A DNA stretch of 64,000 bases from Streptomyces sp. NBC_01707 (GTDB lineage: Bacteria > Actinomycetota > Actinomycetes > Streptomycetales > Streptomycetaceae): the NCBI RefSeq assembly GCF_041438805.1, contig NZ_CP109190.1, forward strand, positions 5,022,001 to 5,086,000, read 5' to 3'. A program made the translations under genes and the position numbers. The notes beneath the pieces were generated by a model. The model was not told where the DNA came from. It did no database searches and saw only the letters and a list, made by a program, of their open reading frames with translations. Below, one piece after another: positions 43,096 to 50,717 of the stretch. Each line of letters begins with the position of its first letter. Position 1 is the stretch's first letter.

Positions 43096-43112
43096 TTCTA
43101 GCAACGCTAGAA
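43096..43112. promoter_or_regulatory. Operator dyad 1 upstream of DUF4267
   Basis: TTCTAGC-aac-GCTAGAA, a perfect 7-3-7 palindrome. The second copy lies 51 nt away, centre to centre. Confidence 0.6.
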
Positions 43113-43147
43113 TTTCGACCGATGGTAGACCTAGCACTGTTCAAATG

Positions 43148-43162
43148 TCTAGCGCTGCTAGA
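43148..43162. promoter_or_regulatory. Operator dyad 2, overlapping a plus-strand -10 element
   Basis: TCTAGC-gct-GCTAGA, a perfect 6-3-6 palindrome. Its right half forms part of TAGAAT (43159-43164), a good -10 element 7 nt before an ATG at 43172. Binding here would block that promoter. Confidence 0.58.
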
Positions 43163-43171
43163 ATCTTGGTC

Positions 43172-43249
43172 ATGGTCACACACCAGCGCTGCGACGGAGC
43201 ACACCGCGCGCGGGTGGATCCGCTGATCGGCATGGCGGTGGGCACCTGA
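43172..43249 (+). CDS. Possible leaderless 25-residue peptide
   Basis: A short open frame reading MVTHQRCDGAHRARVDPLI and six more residues. TAGAAT lies 7 nt upstream, so the transcript would start at or next to the ATG. It has no family I know. It may be a genuine small peptide, an upstream peptide for the exonuclease gene, or the decayed start of the regulator expected to face DUF4267. The last option would explain the retained dyads. Low confidence that it is a functional protein. Confidence 0.3.
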   Translation: MVTHQRCDGAHRARVDPLIGMAVGT

Positions 43250-43302
43250 CGCACCGCGAAAACCGCGTGCCCTCCACACCCCCGGTCCCTACCCTCACCC
43301 CC

Positions 43303-43881
43303 ATGGACGCGCTGCGGGACCCGGCACTTCTGAACGTCATAGACATCGAGGCGACCTGCTGGGACGGACAGCCGCCGTCCGGCGCGGTCGGCGAGATCAT
43401 CGAGATCGGGCTGACCGTCGTCGACCTGAACGCCGCCGAGCGGGTCGCCCGCCACCGGATCCTGGTGCGCCCGGTCCGGTCCGCCGTCAGTGCCTTCTGC
43501 ACCGAGCTGACCGGCCTGACCCAGGCCGAGGTGGACACGGGCCTGTCCTTCGCCGACGCCTGCCGGCTTCTGGCGTCCGAGCACCGGTCAGGGCAGCGTG
43601 CCTGGGCCAGCTGGGGCGACTACGACCGCAACCAGTTCACCCGCCAGTGCCGGGCCACCGGAACTCCGTACCCGTTCGGCCGCCGTCACACCAACGCCAA
43701 GATCCCCTTCACCGCGGCCCACGGCCTGCGCAAACGCCCCGGCATGGCCCAGGCCCTGCAGGTCGCGGGTCTCCCGCTGGAAGGCCGGCACCACAGCGGC
43801 GCGGACGACGCCTGGAACATCGCGGCGCTGATCCTGGACCTGGCGGCGAGGAGTGCCTGGCCGACGGCCGAACCAGCCTGA
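43303..43881 (+). CDS. DEDD-family 3'-5' exonuclease (ERI1/KapD-like)
   Basis: A 192-residue exonuclease. Exo I is LNVIDIEATCWDG (Asp, Glu), Exo II lies in WASWGDYDRNQF (Asp), and Exo III is HHSGADDAWNIA (His, Asp, Asp), so all four acidic residues and the general-base His are present. It would trim RNA or single-stranded DNA from the 3' end. ATG at 43303 is chosen; TACCCT lies about 8 nt before it and no Shine-Dalgarno is visible, so it may be leaderless. The 3' end is 18 nt from the convergent trpS stop. Confidence 0.9.
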   Translation: MDALRDPALLNVIDIEATCWDGQPPSGAVGEIIEIGLTVVDLNAAERVARHRILVRPVRSAVSAFCTELTGLTQAEVDTGLSFADACRLLASEHRSGQRAWASWGDYDRNQFTRQCRATGTPYPFGRRHTNAKIPFTAAHGLRKRPGMAQALQVAGLPLEGRHHSGADDAWNIAALILDLAARSAWPTAEPA

Positions 43882-43898
43882 TCTGCCGACCGGGGGTA

Positions 43899-44963
43899 CT
43901 ACAGCACTCCTCCCATCACCTGTCGTACCTGCGCCAGCGTCGCCTCGGCCACCGCGTCGGCCCGCTCGTTGCCGTCCCGCAGCACCGACCGTACGTACGC
44001 CATGTCCTGCGCGTACTCCGCCCGCCGCGCCCGCACCGGTGCCAGCCGCTCGTTGACGGCGTCCGTCACGGTCCGCTTGAGCGCTGCGCCGCCGCCGTCA
44101 CCGATCTCCTCCGCGACCTCGTGCGGGTCACGGTCGAGGCAGAGCGCGGCGAGCAGCACGAGCCCCGACACCTCGGGCCGGGTCTGCGGTGCGTACGTGA
44201 TGTGCCGGTCGGCGTCCGTCCTCGCGCCGCGGATCAGCCGGGCCGTCTCGTCGGCGGTGGCGCCGAGCGCGATGGAGTTGGCCCGGCTCTTGCTCATCTT
44301 CGTGCCGTCGGTGCCGAGCAGCAGGGGTGCGGCGGAGAGCAGGGCGTCGGGTTCCGGGAAGACCGGACCGTACCGCTCGTTGAAGCGGCGGGCGACACTT
44401 CTGGTCACTTCGAGGTGCGGCAGCTGGTCCTGCCCGACGGGGACCAGGTTGCCCTTGCAGAACAGGATGTCGGCGGCCTGATGCACGGGATACGTGAACA
44501 TCAGCCCGCTGACGGCGGACTGCCGGGAGTGCGCGATCTCGTCCTTGACCGTGGGATTGCGGCTCAGCTCGGCGACGGAGACGAGGCTGAGGAACGGCAG
44601 CATCAGCTGGTTGAGCGCGGGCACGGCGCTGTGGTTGAAGATCGTGGTGCGGGCGGGGTCGATGCCGATGGCCAGATAGTCCAGCAGCATCCCCTCCATG
44701 TGCTCGCCGAGCCGCTCGGCGACATCCCGGTCGGTGAGCACCTGGTAGTCGGCGATGATCACGAAGACGTCCACACCGAGATCCTGGAGCCGGACGCGAT
44801 TGTGCAGGGTCCCGAAGTAGTGCCCCAGGTGCAGCGCCCCGGTGGGCCGGTCCCCGGTCATCACGCGGAATCGACCGGGATCCTGCTGAATCCGCTGCTC
44901 CAGCTCGGCGCTGCGACGCCGGGCGGGGGTGACGGTGGTGGCAGGTGCGGCGACGGTGGTCAT
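43899..44963 (-). CDS. trpS: Tryptophanyl-tRNA synthetase
   Basis: A 354-residue class I synthetase charging tRNA-Trp. The HIGH-type motif is GALHLGHYF and the KMSKS motif is GTDGTKMSKS; both are intact. Length matches bacterial TrpRS. ATG at 44963 follows GAGGAGAG. It is preceded by a full transcription attenuator: a leader peptide with two adjacent Trp codons, an antiterminator and a terminator. Streptomycetes can carry a second, indolmycin-resistant TrpRS controlled in just this way (established knowledge for S. coelicolor); this gene may be that auxiliary form, or the sole copy. A genome-wide search for a second trpS would decide. Confidence 0.95.
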   Translation of the reverse strand: MTTVAAPATTVTPARRRSAELEQRIQQDPGRFRVMTGDRPTGALHLGHYFGTLHNRVRLQDLGVDVFVIIADYQVLTDRDVAERLGEHMEGMLLDYLAIGIDPARTTIFNHSAVPALNQLMLPFLSLVSVAELSRNPTVKDEIAHSRQSAVSGLMFTYPVHQAADILFCKGNLVPVGQDQLPHLEVTRSVARRFNERYGPVFPEPDALLSAAPLLLGTDGTKMSKSRANSIALGATADETARLIRGARTDADRHITYAPQTRPEVSGLVLLAALCLDRDPHEVAEEIGDGGGAALKRTVTDAVNERLAPVRARRAEYAQDMAYVRSVLRDGNERADAVAEATLAQVRQVMGGVL

Positions 44964-45044
44964 GGGTCTCTCCTCGCGGGTGCTGGTTGCGTGGAGGACG
45001 GCCCGCCGGGATCGGCATCCGTACCCGTACGAGGGCAGAGAAAT

Positions 45045-45114
45045 AGGGCCGTCCATGTCGAACGGCCCTGGTTCCGTGCTGATGAGGCGGCCGCTCCTAA
45101 GTGGAGCGCCACCA
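45045..45114 (-). promoter_or_regulatory. Tryptophan attenuator of trpS
   Basis: Minus-strand order: region 1 CGCTCC (45103-45108) pairs region 2 GGAGCG (45092-45097). Region 3/4 is a terminator, ACGGCCCT/AGGGCCGT on the plus strand (45062-45069 with 45045-45052), followed by a U-rich run. Region 2 also contains CGGCC (about 45088-45093), complementary to GGCCG of region 3, giving an antiterminator. A ribosome stalled on the Trp codons covers region 1, frees region 2 and lets transcription continue. Confidence 0.75.
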
Positions 45115-45138
45115 GTTTCGGCACGGTACGGAGGTCAT
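45097..45138 (-). CDS. trpS leader peptide with tandem Trp codons
   Basis: A 13-residue peptide, MTSVPCRNWWRST, with two adjacent Trp codons at 45114-45109. TAGAAT (45146-45151) lies 7 nt before the ATG, so it is translated from a leaderless transcript. Its stop codon lies in the loop between attenuator regions 1 and 2. Confidence 0.8.
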   Translation of the reverse strand: MTSVPCRNWWRST

Positions 45139-45145
45139 GGGCCCG

Positions 45146-45151
45146 ATTCTA
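45146..45151 (-). promoter_or_regulatory. -10 element of the trpS leader transcript
   Basis: TAGAAT on the minus strand, 7 nt before the leader ATG. No good -35 hexamer is visible at 17 or 18 nt, which is common in streptomycete promoters. Confidence 0.55.
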
Positions 45152-45231
45152 ACGCGGGCCGGCCGGATCGGGCGGGGCATTCGCGCAGCGCCGCGAAGGC
45201 CCCCGGCGCCGTTCGCGTCGCACCCGTCCGC

Positions 45232-45360
45232 TCACTTGTGGGCGTGCTCGCCGACGTAGAACAACAAGTAGACGAAGCCCGCGAAGAGATGCGTGGCGAA
45301 GACGTACACGAAGACGCGCAGCGCGACGCCCCTCTCCTTCCAGCGCTCGCTCTCGCTCAC
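45232..45360 (-). CDS. DUF6126-family small membrane protein
   Basis: A 42-residue protein that is easily missed. It begins MSESERWKERGVALRV and continues through one membrane helix containing FVYVFATHLFAGF, ending GEHAHK. This matches the DUF6126 family as I remember it. The GTG start has GAGG about 8 nt upstream. In streptomycetes the family usually follows an XRE regulator gene, but none is present upstream here. The gene stands alone between the trpS leader and the flavin-oxidoreductase promoter. Function unknown. Confidence 0.75.
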   Translation of the reverse strand: MSESERWKERGVALRVFVYVFATHLFAGFVYLLFYVGEHAHK

Positions 45361-45493
45361 CGGCCCTGCCTCTCCCCACTCCCGCGTGCCCGGCGCACAC
45401 CGGGAAGTCCTGGTCCAGGGTACGTACCGCCGGCGTCTGTCCCGGGCGCCGGAATAGCGAGGACCGGTGCCCCGTTGTAGCCCGTGAAAGAAT

Positions 45494-45511
45494 TGGTTTA
45501 AGGTTCAACCA
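45494..45511. promoter_or_regulatory. Candidate operator upstream of the flavin oxidoreductase operon
   Basis: TGGTT (45494-45498) and AACCA (45507-45511) flank TAAGGTTC in an A/T-rich island 30 nt before the start codon. AAGGTTCAACC resembles MarR-family sites. No regulator gene is adjacent. Confidence 0.4.
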
Positions 45512-45540
45512 TTACTACTCACACCACGGAGGCGGGCGCC

Positions 45541-46623
45541 ATGCAGTTCGGGATCTTCACCGTCGGAGACGTCACCACCGACCCCACGACCGGTAGGACA
45601 CCGACCGAGCACGAGCGGATCAAGGCGACCCTCGCGATCGCGCTGAAGGCCGAGGAGGTGGGGCTGGACGTCTTCGCGACCGGCGAGCACCACAACCCGC
45701 CGTTCGTCCCGTCCTCGCCGACGACCACGCTCGGCTACATCGCCGCCCGCACCGAGAACCTGATCCTTTCCACGTCCACCACCCTCATCACCACCAACGA
45801 TCCGGTGAAGATCGCCGAGGACTACGCGACGCTCCAGCACCTCGCGGACGGCCGTGTCGACCTGATGATGGGTCGCGGCAACACCGGCCCGGTGTACCCG
45901 TGGTTCGGCAAGGACATCCGCCAGGGCATCCCGCTCGCCGTCGAGAACTACGCGCTGCTGCACAAGCTGTGGCGTGAGGACGTCGTCGACTGGGCGGGCA
46001 AGTTCCGCACACCGCTGCAGTCGTTCACCGCGACCCCGCGCCCGCTGGACGGTGTCCCGCCGTTCGTCTGGCACGGCTCGATCCGCTCCCCGGAGATCGC
46101 CGAGCAGGCCGCGTACTACGGCGACGGCTTCTTCCACAACAACATCTTCTGGCCCATCGAGCACACCAAGAAGATGGTGAACCTCTACCGCCAGCGGTAC
46201 GCGCACTACGGGCACGGCACCGCCGAGCAGGCCATCGTGGGCCTCGGCGGCCAGGTGTTCATGCGGAAGAACTCGCAGGACGCGGTGCGGGAGTTCCGCC
46301 CGTACTTCGACAACGCGCCGGTCTACGGACACGGCCCGTCCCTGGAGGACTTCTCGCAGCAGACACCGCTCACCGTCGGCTCCCCGCAGGAGGTCATCGA
46401 GCGGACCCTGTCGTTCCGTGACGCCGTGGGCGACTACCAGCGCCAGCTGTTCCTGATGGACCACGCGGGCCTCCCGCTGAAGACGGTCCTGGAGCAGCTC
46501 GACATCCTCGGCGAGGAGGTCGTCCCGGTACTGCGCAAGGAGTTCGCCAACCTCCGGCCGGCCGGAGTGCCGGACTCCGCACCGGTCCACCCCGCCGTCG
46601 CCGCCCGCACCAAGGAGATCTGA
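45541..46623 (+). CDS. CE1758-family LLM flavin-dependent oxidoreductase
   Basis: A 360-residue luciferase-like monooxygenase. Features are MQFGIFTVGDVTTDP, EEVGLDVFATGEHHNPPF (flavin pocket His), RTENLILSTSTTLITTND and GRVDLMMGRGNTGP. It uses reduced FMN supplied by a partner reductase, whose gene starts 4 nt downstream. The pair corresponds to CE1758/CE1759 of corynebacteria. The substrate is unknown. GGAGG precedes the ATG. Confidence 0.9.
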   Translation: MQFGIFTVGDVTTDPTTGRTPTEHERIKATLAIALKAEEVGLDVFATGEHHNPPFVPSSPTTTLGYIAARTENLILSTSTTLITTNDPVKIAEDYATLQHLADGRVDLMMGRGNTGPVYPWFGKDIRQGIPLAVENYALLHKLWREDVVDWAGKFRTPLQSFTATPRPLDGVPPFVWHGSIRSPEIAEQAAYYGDGFFHNNIFWPIEHTKKMVNLYRQRYAHYGHGTAEQAIVGLGGQVFMRKNSQDAVREFRPYFDNAPVYGHGPSLEDFSQQTPLTVGSPQEVIERTLSFRDAVGDYQRQLFLMDHAGLPLKTVLEQLDILGEEVVPVLRKEFANLRPAGVPDSAPVHPAVAARTKEI

Positions 46624-46627
46624 CCCC

Positions 46628-47278
46628 ATGCAGACCGAGGCTCTGAAGATCGTCGCCGTCTCCGCCGGGCTGAGCCAGCCGTCGTCGACCCGACTACTGG
46701 CCGACCGGCTGGCGGCGGCCGCCCGGGAGCGGCTGGCCACCGATCAGGACAGGCCGGTCGAGATCCGGGTGATCGAGTTGCGTGATCTGGCCGTCGACAT
46801 CGCGAACCACCTGGTGACGGGCTTCCCGCCGCAGGCGCTGGACGAGGCGATCGACGCGGTGGCGGCGGCGGACGGGCTGATAGCCGTGTCCCCGGTCTTC
46901 ACGGCCTCGTACAGCGGTCTGTTCAAGTCGTTCTTCGACCTGATCGACCACACGGCACTGACCGGCAAGCCCGTCCTGATCGCGGCGACCGGCGGCACCG
47001 CCCGGCACTCGCTCGTCCTGGAACACGCGATGCGGCCGCTCTTCACATACCTGCGGGCCACCGTCGTACCGACCTCCGTGTACGCGGCGTCGGAGGACTG
47101 GGGCTCGTCCGGCGACGAGTACACCGAGGGGCTGCCGTCCCGGATCCGGCGCGCGGGCGGCGAGCTCGCGCGCATGGTCTCCGGCGGCCGGGCGGCCTCC
47201 GGCGCCTCGAGGGCTCCTGGGCTCGACGACGAGGTGGTGCCGTTCGAGCAGCAGCTCGCCGATCTGCGGCTGGACTGA
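46628..47278 (+). CDS. CE1759-family NADPH-dependent FMN reductase
   Basis: A 216-residue flavodoxin-fold reductase that provides reduced FMN. The phosphate-binding loop is VSAGLSQPSSTRLLAD, and SPVFTASYSGLFKSFFDL is the isoalloxazine-binding block. GGTARHSLVLEHAMRPLF is a third family block. The ATG lies 4 nt after the LLM stop, so the two are cotranscribed and probably translationally coupled. Confidence 0.9.
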   Translation: MQTEALKIVAVSAGLSQPSSTRLLADRLAAAARERLATDQDRPVEIRVIELRDLAVDIANHLVTGFPPQALDEAIDAVAAADGLIAVSPVFTASYSGLFKSFFDLIDHTALTGKPVLIAATGGTARHSLVLEHAMRPLFTYLRATVVPTSVYAASEDWGSSGDEYTEGLPSRIRRAGGELARMVSGGRAASGASRAPGLDDEVVPFEQQLADLRLD

Positions 47279-47420
47279 ACACCGGGGCACACGGGCACCC
47301 GGACGCCCGAATGACGGCGGTCGGACCGACAGCCGAGCCAACGTCCGGTTTGATTACAGTTATCCGCAAAAATGCGCTGGTGTGTCGGCAGATGCGTGCT
47401 GAACCGAGCTGGAGGCAGAG

Positions 47421-47843
47421 ATGGGCAGGATCGTGGTGGGCGTGGACGGCTCCGAGTCGTCGATCAAGGCGCTGCACTGGGCCGTACGCCAGGCCGAGCT
47501 GACCGGTGACTCGGTGGAGGCGGTCAACAGCTGGGAGTACCCCGCGACCAGCTGGGCGTCCATGATGCCGGGCATGCCGGAGGACTTCGATCCGCAGGCC
47601 GTGGCGATCGTGTCGCTCACCGAGGCACTGGAGGAGGCCCTCGGCGCGGAGGGCGCGGCCGCGGTCAGCAAGATCGTGGTGATCGGCAACCCGGCCGAAG
47701 CCCTGCTGGACCGGGCGAAGGGCGCGAACCTGCTGGTCGTCGGGGCGCGCGGGTACAGCGGGTTCAAGGCGACCCTGCTCGGCTCGGTAAGCCTCCATGT
47801 CACCCAGCACGCGCCGTGCCCGGTGACGGTCGTCCGCGACTGA
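47421..47843 (+). CDS. Universal stress protein (UspA family)
   Basis: A 140-residue single Usp domain. It begins GRIVVGVDGSESSIKALHWA and carries the ATP-binding pattern GARGYSGFKATLLGSVS (G-x2-G-x9-G-S/T type) near residues 112-128. ATP-binding single-domain Usp proteins respond to starvation and hypoxia in actinobacteria. The ATG follows GGAGG by 6 nt. The 142-nt upstream region is A/T-richer around 47345-47375 and presumably holds the promoter. Confidence 0.92.
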   Translation: MGRIVVGVDGSESSIKALHWAVRQAELTGDSVEAVNSWEYPATSWASMMPGMPEDFDPQAVAIVSLTEALEEALGAEGAAAVSKIVVIGNPAEALLDRAKGANLLVVGARGYSGFKATLLGSVSLHVTQHAPCPVTVVRD

Positions 47844-47865
47844 GAGACCTGAGCGATCCGGTGGA

Positions 47866-47903
47866 CGGACGGGCCTCGCGCACCGGTGCGCGGGGCCCGT
47901 CCG
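47866..47903. terminator. Bidirectional terminator between usp and the MerR-PP2C gene
   Basis: A nearly perfect 19-bp self-complementary hairpin (47866-47884 with 47885-47903, one G-U) fills the 63-nt gap between the convergent genes. Confidence 0.75.
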
Positions 47904-47906
47904 CAT

Positions 47907-49037
47907 CTACAGCGCCACCACGTCCGCGACGACGCAGGCCACGTTGTCCGGGCCACCTGCCGCGTGCGCCAGGGCGACCAGTTCCCGTACGGCTGTGTCG
48001 GGGCCGTCCGCCGCGCTCAGCGCCCCGGACAGTTCCGTACCGTCGACCACCGCCGACAGGCCGTCCGAACAGAGCAGATAGCGGTCTCCGGGCCTGGCCT
48101 CCCGCAGCTGTACGTCGGCTCGCGCCGGACCGTCCTGACCGGACCCGCCCCCCAGCGCCTTGAGCAGCAGCGCGCGCTGCGGGTGCGAGGCCGCCTCCTC
48201 CTCGGTGAGCGAACCGTCGTCGATCATCGACTGGACCAGGCTGTGGTCGTGCGTGATCCGGAACAGTTCACCGCCTCGCAGCAGATACGCCCGCGAGTCC
48301 CCGATGTGCACCAGGCCCAGCTGCGAACCGGTCCACACCATCGCGGTCAGCGTCGTCCCCGATTCGTCCGGCGCACCGCTCCCCGCGACCGCGTCCCGTA
48401 CCGCCCGTGCGGCCTGGTCCGCCGCATCCTCCAGGGCGTTCAGAAGCTCCGCGGCCGGCACCGCACTCCGCGCAACCGGCTTCAGCGCATCGATCGCCGC
48501 CGTGCTCGCCCCCGCGCCGCGTTCCCCGAACCCGTCGGCGACCGCGAGCAGCCGGGCCCCGGCGAACGCCGCGTCCTGGTTGGTAGCGCGCACCGCACCC
48601 TGGTCGGACTGCGCCGCGTACCGGATTCCGAGCGTCCCCAAGCTTCCCCGGTCCATGACCTGCGACATTTCGACTTCCTCCGCTGCCAGATGGTCGACGA
48701 GGAAGGCCGCCAGGTCCCGCCGGGCCGCCGTCTCGGCCTCCACCTGCGCCCAGTACGCCCGGATCGCCGCGGCCGCCGCGCCCGCATCGAGCGCGACCAC
48801 CTCCTTGATCCCGGCCAGCGGCATCCCGATCCGGCGCAGCCAGGCCACCAGCCTGGCCGTCCCCACCTGCGTCCCGTCGTAGTACCGGTAGCCGTTCACC
48901 GGATCGACCAGGGCGGGCCGGAGCAGTCCCAGCTCGTCGTAGCGGCGCAGGGCCTTCGCGGACAGCCGTGACGACCGGGCGAACTCCCCGATCGTCACGA
49001 GCGCCGCCGTGCCCTTCGCACGCACCTCGCGTTCCAC
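47907..49037 (-). CDS. MerR helix-turn-helix fused to a PP2C phosphatase domain
   Basis: A 376-residue two-domain protein. Residues about 12-85 are a MerR DNA-binding domain (VTIGEFARSSRLSAKALRRYDELGLL, then GYRYYDGTQV). A coiled-coil linker follows (about 90-135). Residues about 145-375 form a PP2C phosphatase: YAAQSDQGAVRATNQDAAF, AVADGFG (metal Asp), VHIGDSRAYLL, LLCSDGLSAVV and GGPDNVACVV. All expected metal-binding aspartates are present. The fusion implies DNA binding governed by, or recruited to, Ser/Thr dephosphorylation. GTG at 49037 has GGAGG 6 nt upstream; GTG 49040 is also possible. No kinase is adjacent. Confidence 0.9.
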   Translation of the reverse strand: MEREVRAKGTAALVTIGEFARSSRLSAKALRRYDELGLLRPALVDPVNGYRYYDGTQVGTARLVAWLRRIGMPLAGIKEVVALDAGAAAAAIRAYWAQVEAETAARRDLAAFLVDHLAAEEVEMSQVMDRGSLGTLGIRYAAQSDQGAVRATNQDAAFAGARLLAVADGFGERGAGASTAAIDALKPVARSAVPAAELLNALEDAADQAARAVRDAVAGSGAPDESGTTLTAMVWTGSQLGLVHIGDSRAYLLRGGELFRITHDHSLVQSMIDDGSLTEEEAASHPQRALLLKALGGGSGQDGPARADVQLREARPGDRYLLCSDGLSAVVDGTELSGALSAADGPDTAVRELVALAHAAGGPDNVACVVADVVAL

Positions 49038-49131
49038 CACAGACCTCCTCGTACCGGGCGGTCCGCCCGGCCCCACCGATGCTGGGGCTTCCCCCGCGGA
49101 GAAGGTCAAGGATGACGGAGAAGCGAAGGGC

Positions 49132-49533
49132 TCAGTCCTTTGTCACGTAGAACGCGTAGAACGCGCACACCAGCATCCCGGCGCCGGTGACCAGGCCCAG
49201 GACGATGGCCGCGAGCACGCTCGTCTTGGCGGACAGGCTGTAGAGGAAGCCGACCGAACCGCCGAACAGCGTGCCGTACGCGATGGCCTTGGCCTCCACC
49301 GGCAGTCGCTTCTGCACCCGGCCGAGTCCGTAGCAGAGCGCCGCCAGCACGGCACCGGAGATCAGACCGAGCGCGAGCTGCGTGCCGGTGAGCACACCGC
49401 CGCCGCGCACGATGGACGTCGCCCACCAGCCCAGGATCACGCCCAGCGTGACGGGCATGGCCCAGCTGAGTGTGCTGGGATGCTTGGTGTGCGCCCGCGC
49501 GGCGCGGCGTGGCATCGAAGCGTGTGTGGCCAT
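49132..49533 (-). CDS. Small membrane protein
   Basis: A 133-residue protein with three or four hydrophobic segments (about residues 23-45, 52-70, 85-103 and 108-128) and a basic N-terminus (ASMPRRAARAHTKH). No known motif. ATG at 49533 has GGAAGGAG 9 nt upstream. It lies 95 nt upstream of the MerR-PP2C start on the same strand. Unrecognised beyond being membrane-embedded. Confidence 0.72.
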   Translation of the reverse strand: MATHASMPRRAARAHTKHPSTLSWAMPVTLGVILGWWATSIVRGGGVLTGTQLALGLISGAVLAALCYGLGRVQKRLPVEAKAIAYGTLFGGSVGFLYSLSAKTSVLAAIVLGLVTGAGMLVCAFYAFYVTKD

Positions 49534-49653
49534 GGCCGAGAACTCCTTCCGTGGCCCCCTGTTCACTCAAGGGCACACCCGGTTGCGCCGCCCGGCAACT
49601 CGAATGGCTCACCGCCGTGGGCGCGGCGCCGCCGTCCGGGATTCCCTTGGGAG

Positions 49654-50628
49654 ATGCGGACCAATATCTCAGCGGCTCTGTCGGCGGTGGTGCTGGTGCT
49701 GCTCGCCGTCCTCGTCCCGCTGAGCGCGCTTTCCGCCTGGGTCGATCTGGAGATCGACAACCCGGACCGGTACGTCGCGGCGATGGAGCCGCTCGCCTCC
49801 GACCCCGGCGTGCAGGACACCATGTCCACCCTGATCACCGACGAGGCGACGAAGCAGATCGACCCCGGGCTGCTCCAGGGCGCCTCGCTGGACTTCCTGC
49901 ACGGGGCGGTGCAGTCGTTCACCACCACGGACGCCTTCCGTTCCGCCTGGGTGGCCGCAAACCGCAGCGCCCACGAGGCCGTGACCGCCGCGCTGAACGG
50001 TGAGAGCGGCAAGGACGTGCGCATGGACCTGGCGCCGGTGATGCAGCAGGCCAAACAGAACCTGGTGGACAGCGGGGTGCCGTTCGCCGACGAATTCCCG
50101 GTCCGGCGGACCGACATCACCTTGCTCACCGCCGACCGCGCCGACCAGTTGCGCCAGACGTTCCGCCCGCTGCGGGCCGGCGGTATCTGGCCCGCTGTCG
50201 GCACGCTGGTGTTCGCCGGCGCCACCGTGCTCCTGGCGGCGGCGCGCGGCGGGCCCGGACGACGTGGCTCCGCCCTCACCGCACTGGCCGCCACGGCGGT
50301 CGTCGGGCTGGGCTTCGCGATCGGCGCGCTGGTGCTGCGCGGGGCGATCGCGGTCGCCCGGAACCGGGTGCTGGCCGGGGTGCCCGGCAGCGATCGCGAC
50401 GGGGCGGCGGCGGTCTACGACGCGCTGACGAGCTCGCTCCTCACGGCAGTGTGGATCGTTCTCGCCGCCGGACCGGCGGTGTCGCTGTGCGCGCTGGTCG
50501 CGCGGATGTGGGCGGGGCGCGGGTCCGCACGGCCCGAGACCGCCGCACCCGGAGGAGGATCCGGGCCTTTGACACCGCTCACCGCGAGAGGACCCGTCCC
50601 CGGGAACAGCTCCGGGCACGACCGCTGA
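49654..50628 (+). CDS. Membrane protein with an extracytoplasmic helical domain
   Basis: A 324-residue protein. A first helix (about residues 6-28) is followed by a soluble domain of about 150 residues (DPGVQDTMSTLITDEATKQI, PVMQQAKQNLVDSGVPF), then three helices (about 180-200, 212-235 and 265-290) and a disordered, Pro/Gly-rich tail. The layout fits streptomycete membrane proteins of unknown function. ATG at 49654 immediately follows GGGAG, unusually close, so the start is uncertain. Divergent from the small membrane protein. Confidence 0.72.
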   Translation: MRTNISAALSAVVLVLLAVLVPLSALSAWVDLEIDNPDRYVAAMEPLASDPGVQDTMSTLITDEATKQIDPGLLQGASLDFLHGAVQSFTTTDAFRSAWVAANRSAHEAVTAALNGESGKDVRMDLAPVMQQAKQNLVDSGVPFADEFPVRRTDITLLTADRADQLRQTFRPLRAGGIWPAVGTLVFAGATVLLAAARGGPGRRGSALTALAATAVVGLGFAIGALVLRGAIAVARNRVLAGVPGSDRDGAAAVYDALTSSLLTAVWIVLAAGPAVSLCALVARMWAGRGSARPETAAPGGGSGPLTPLTARGPVPGNSSGHDR

Positions 50629-50717
50629 CGCCGGGTTCGACGTGCGGCGACGCGCGGGCCGGGGAAGAGTGGAGCCCGAGACTGCGTCACTGTCTGGGCG
50701 ACTGAGAGGTCATCCGT

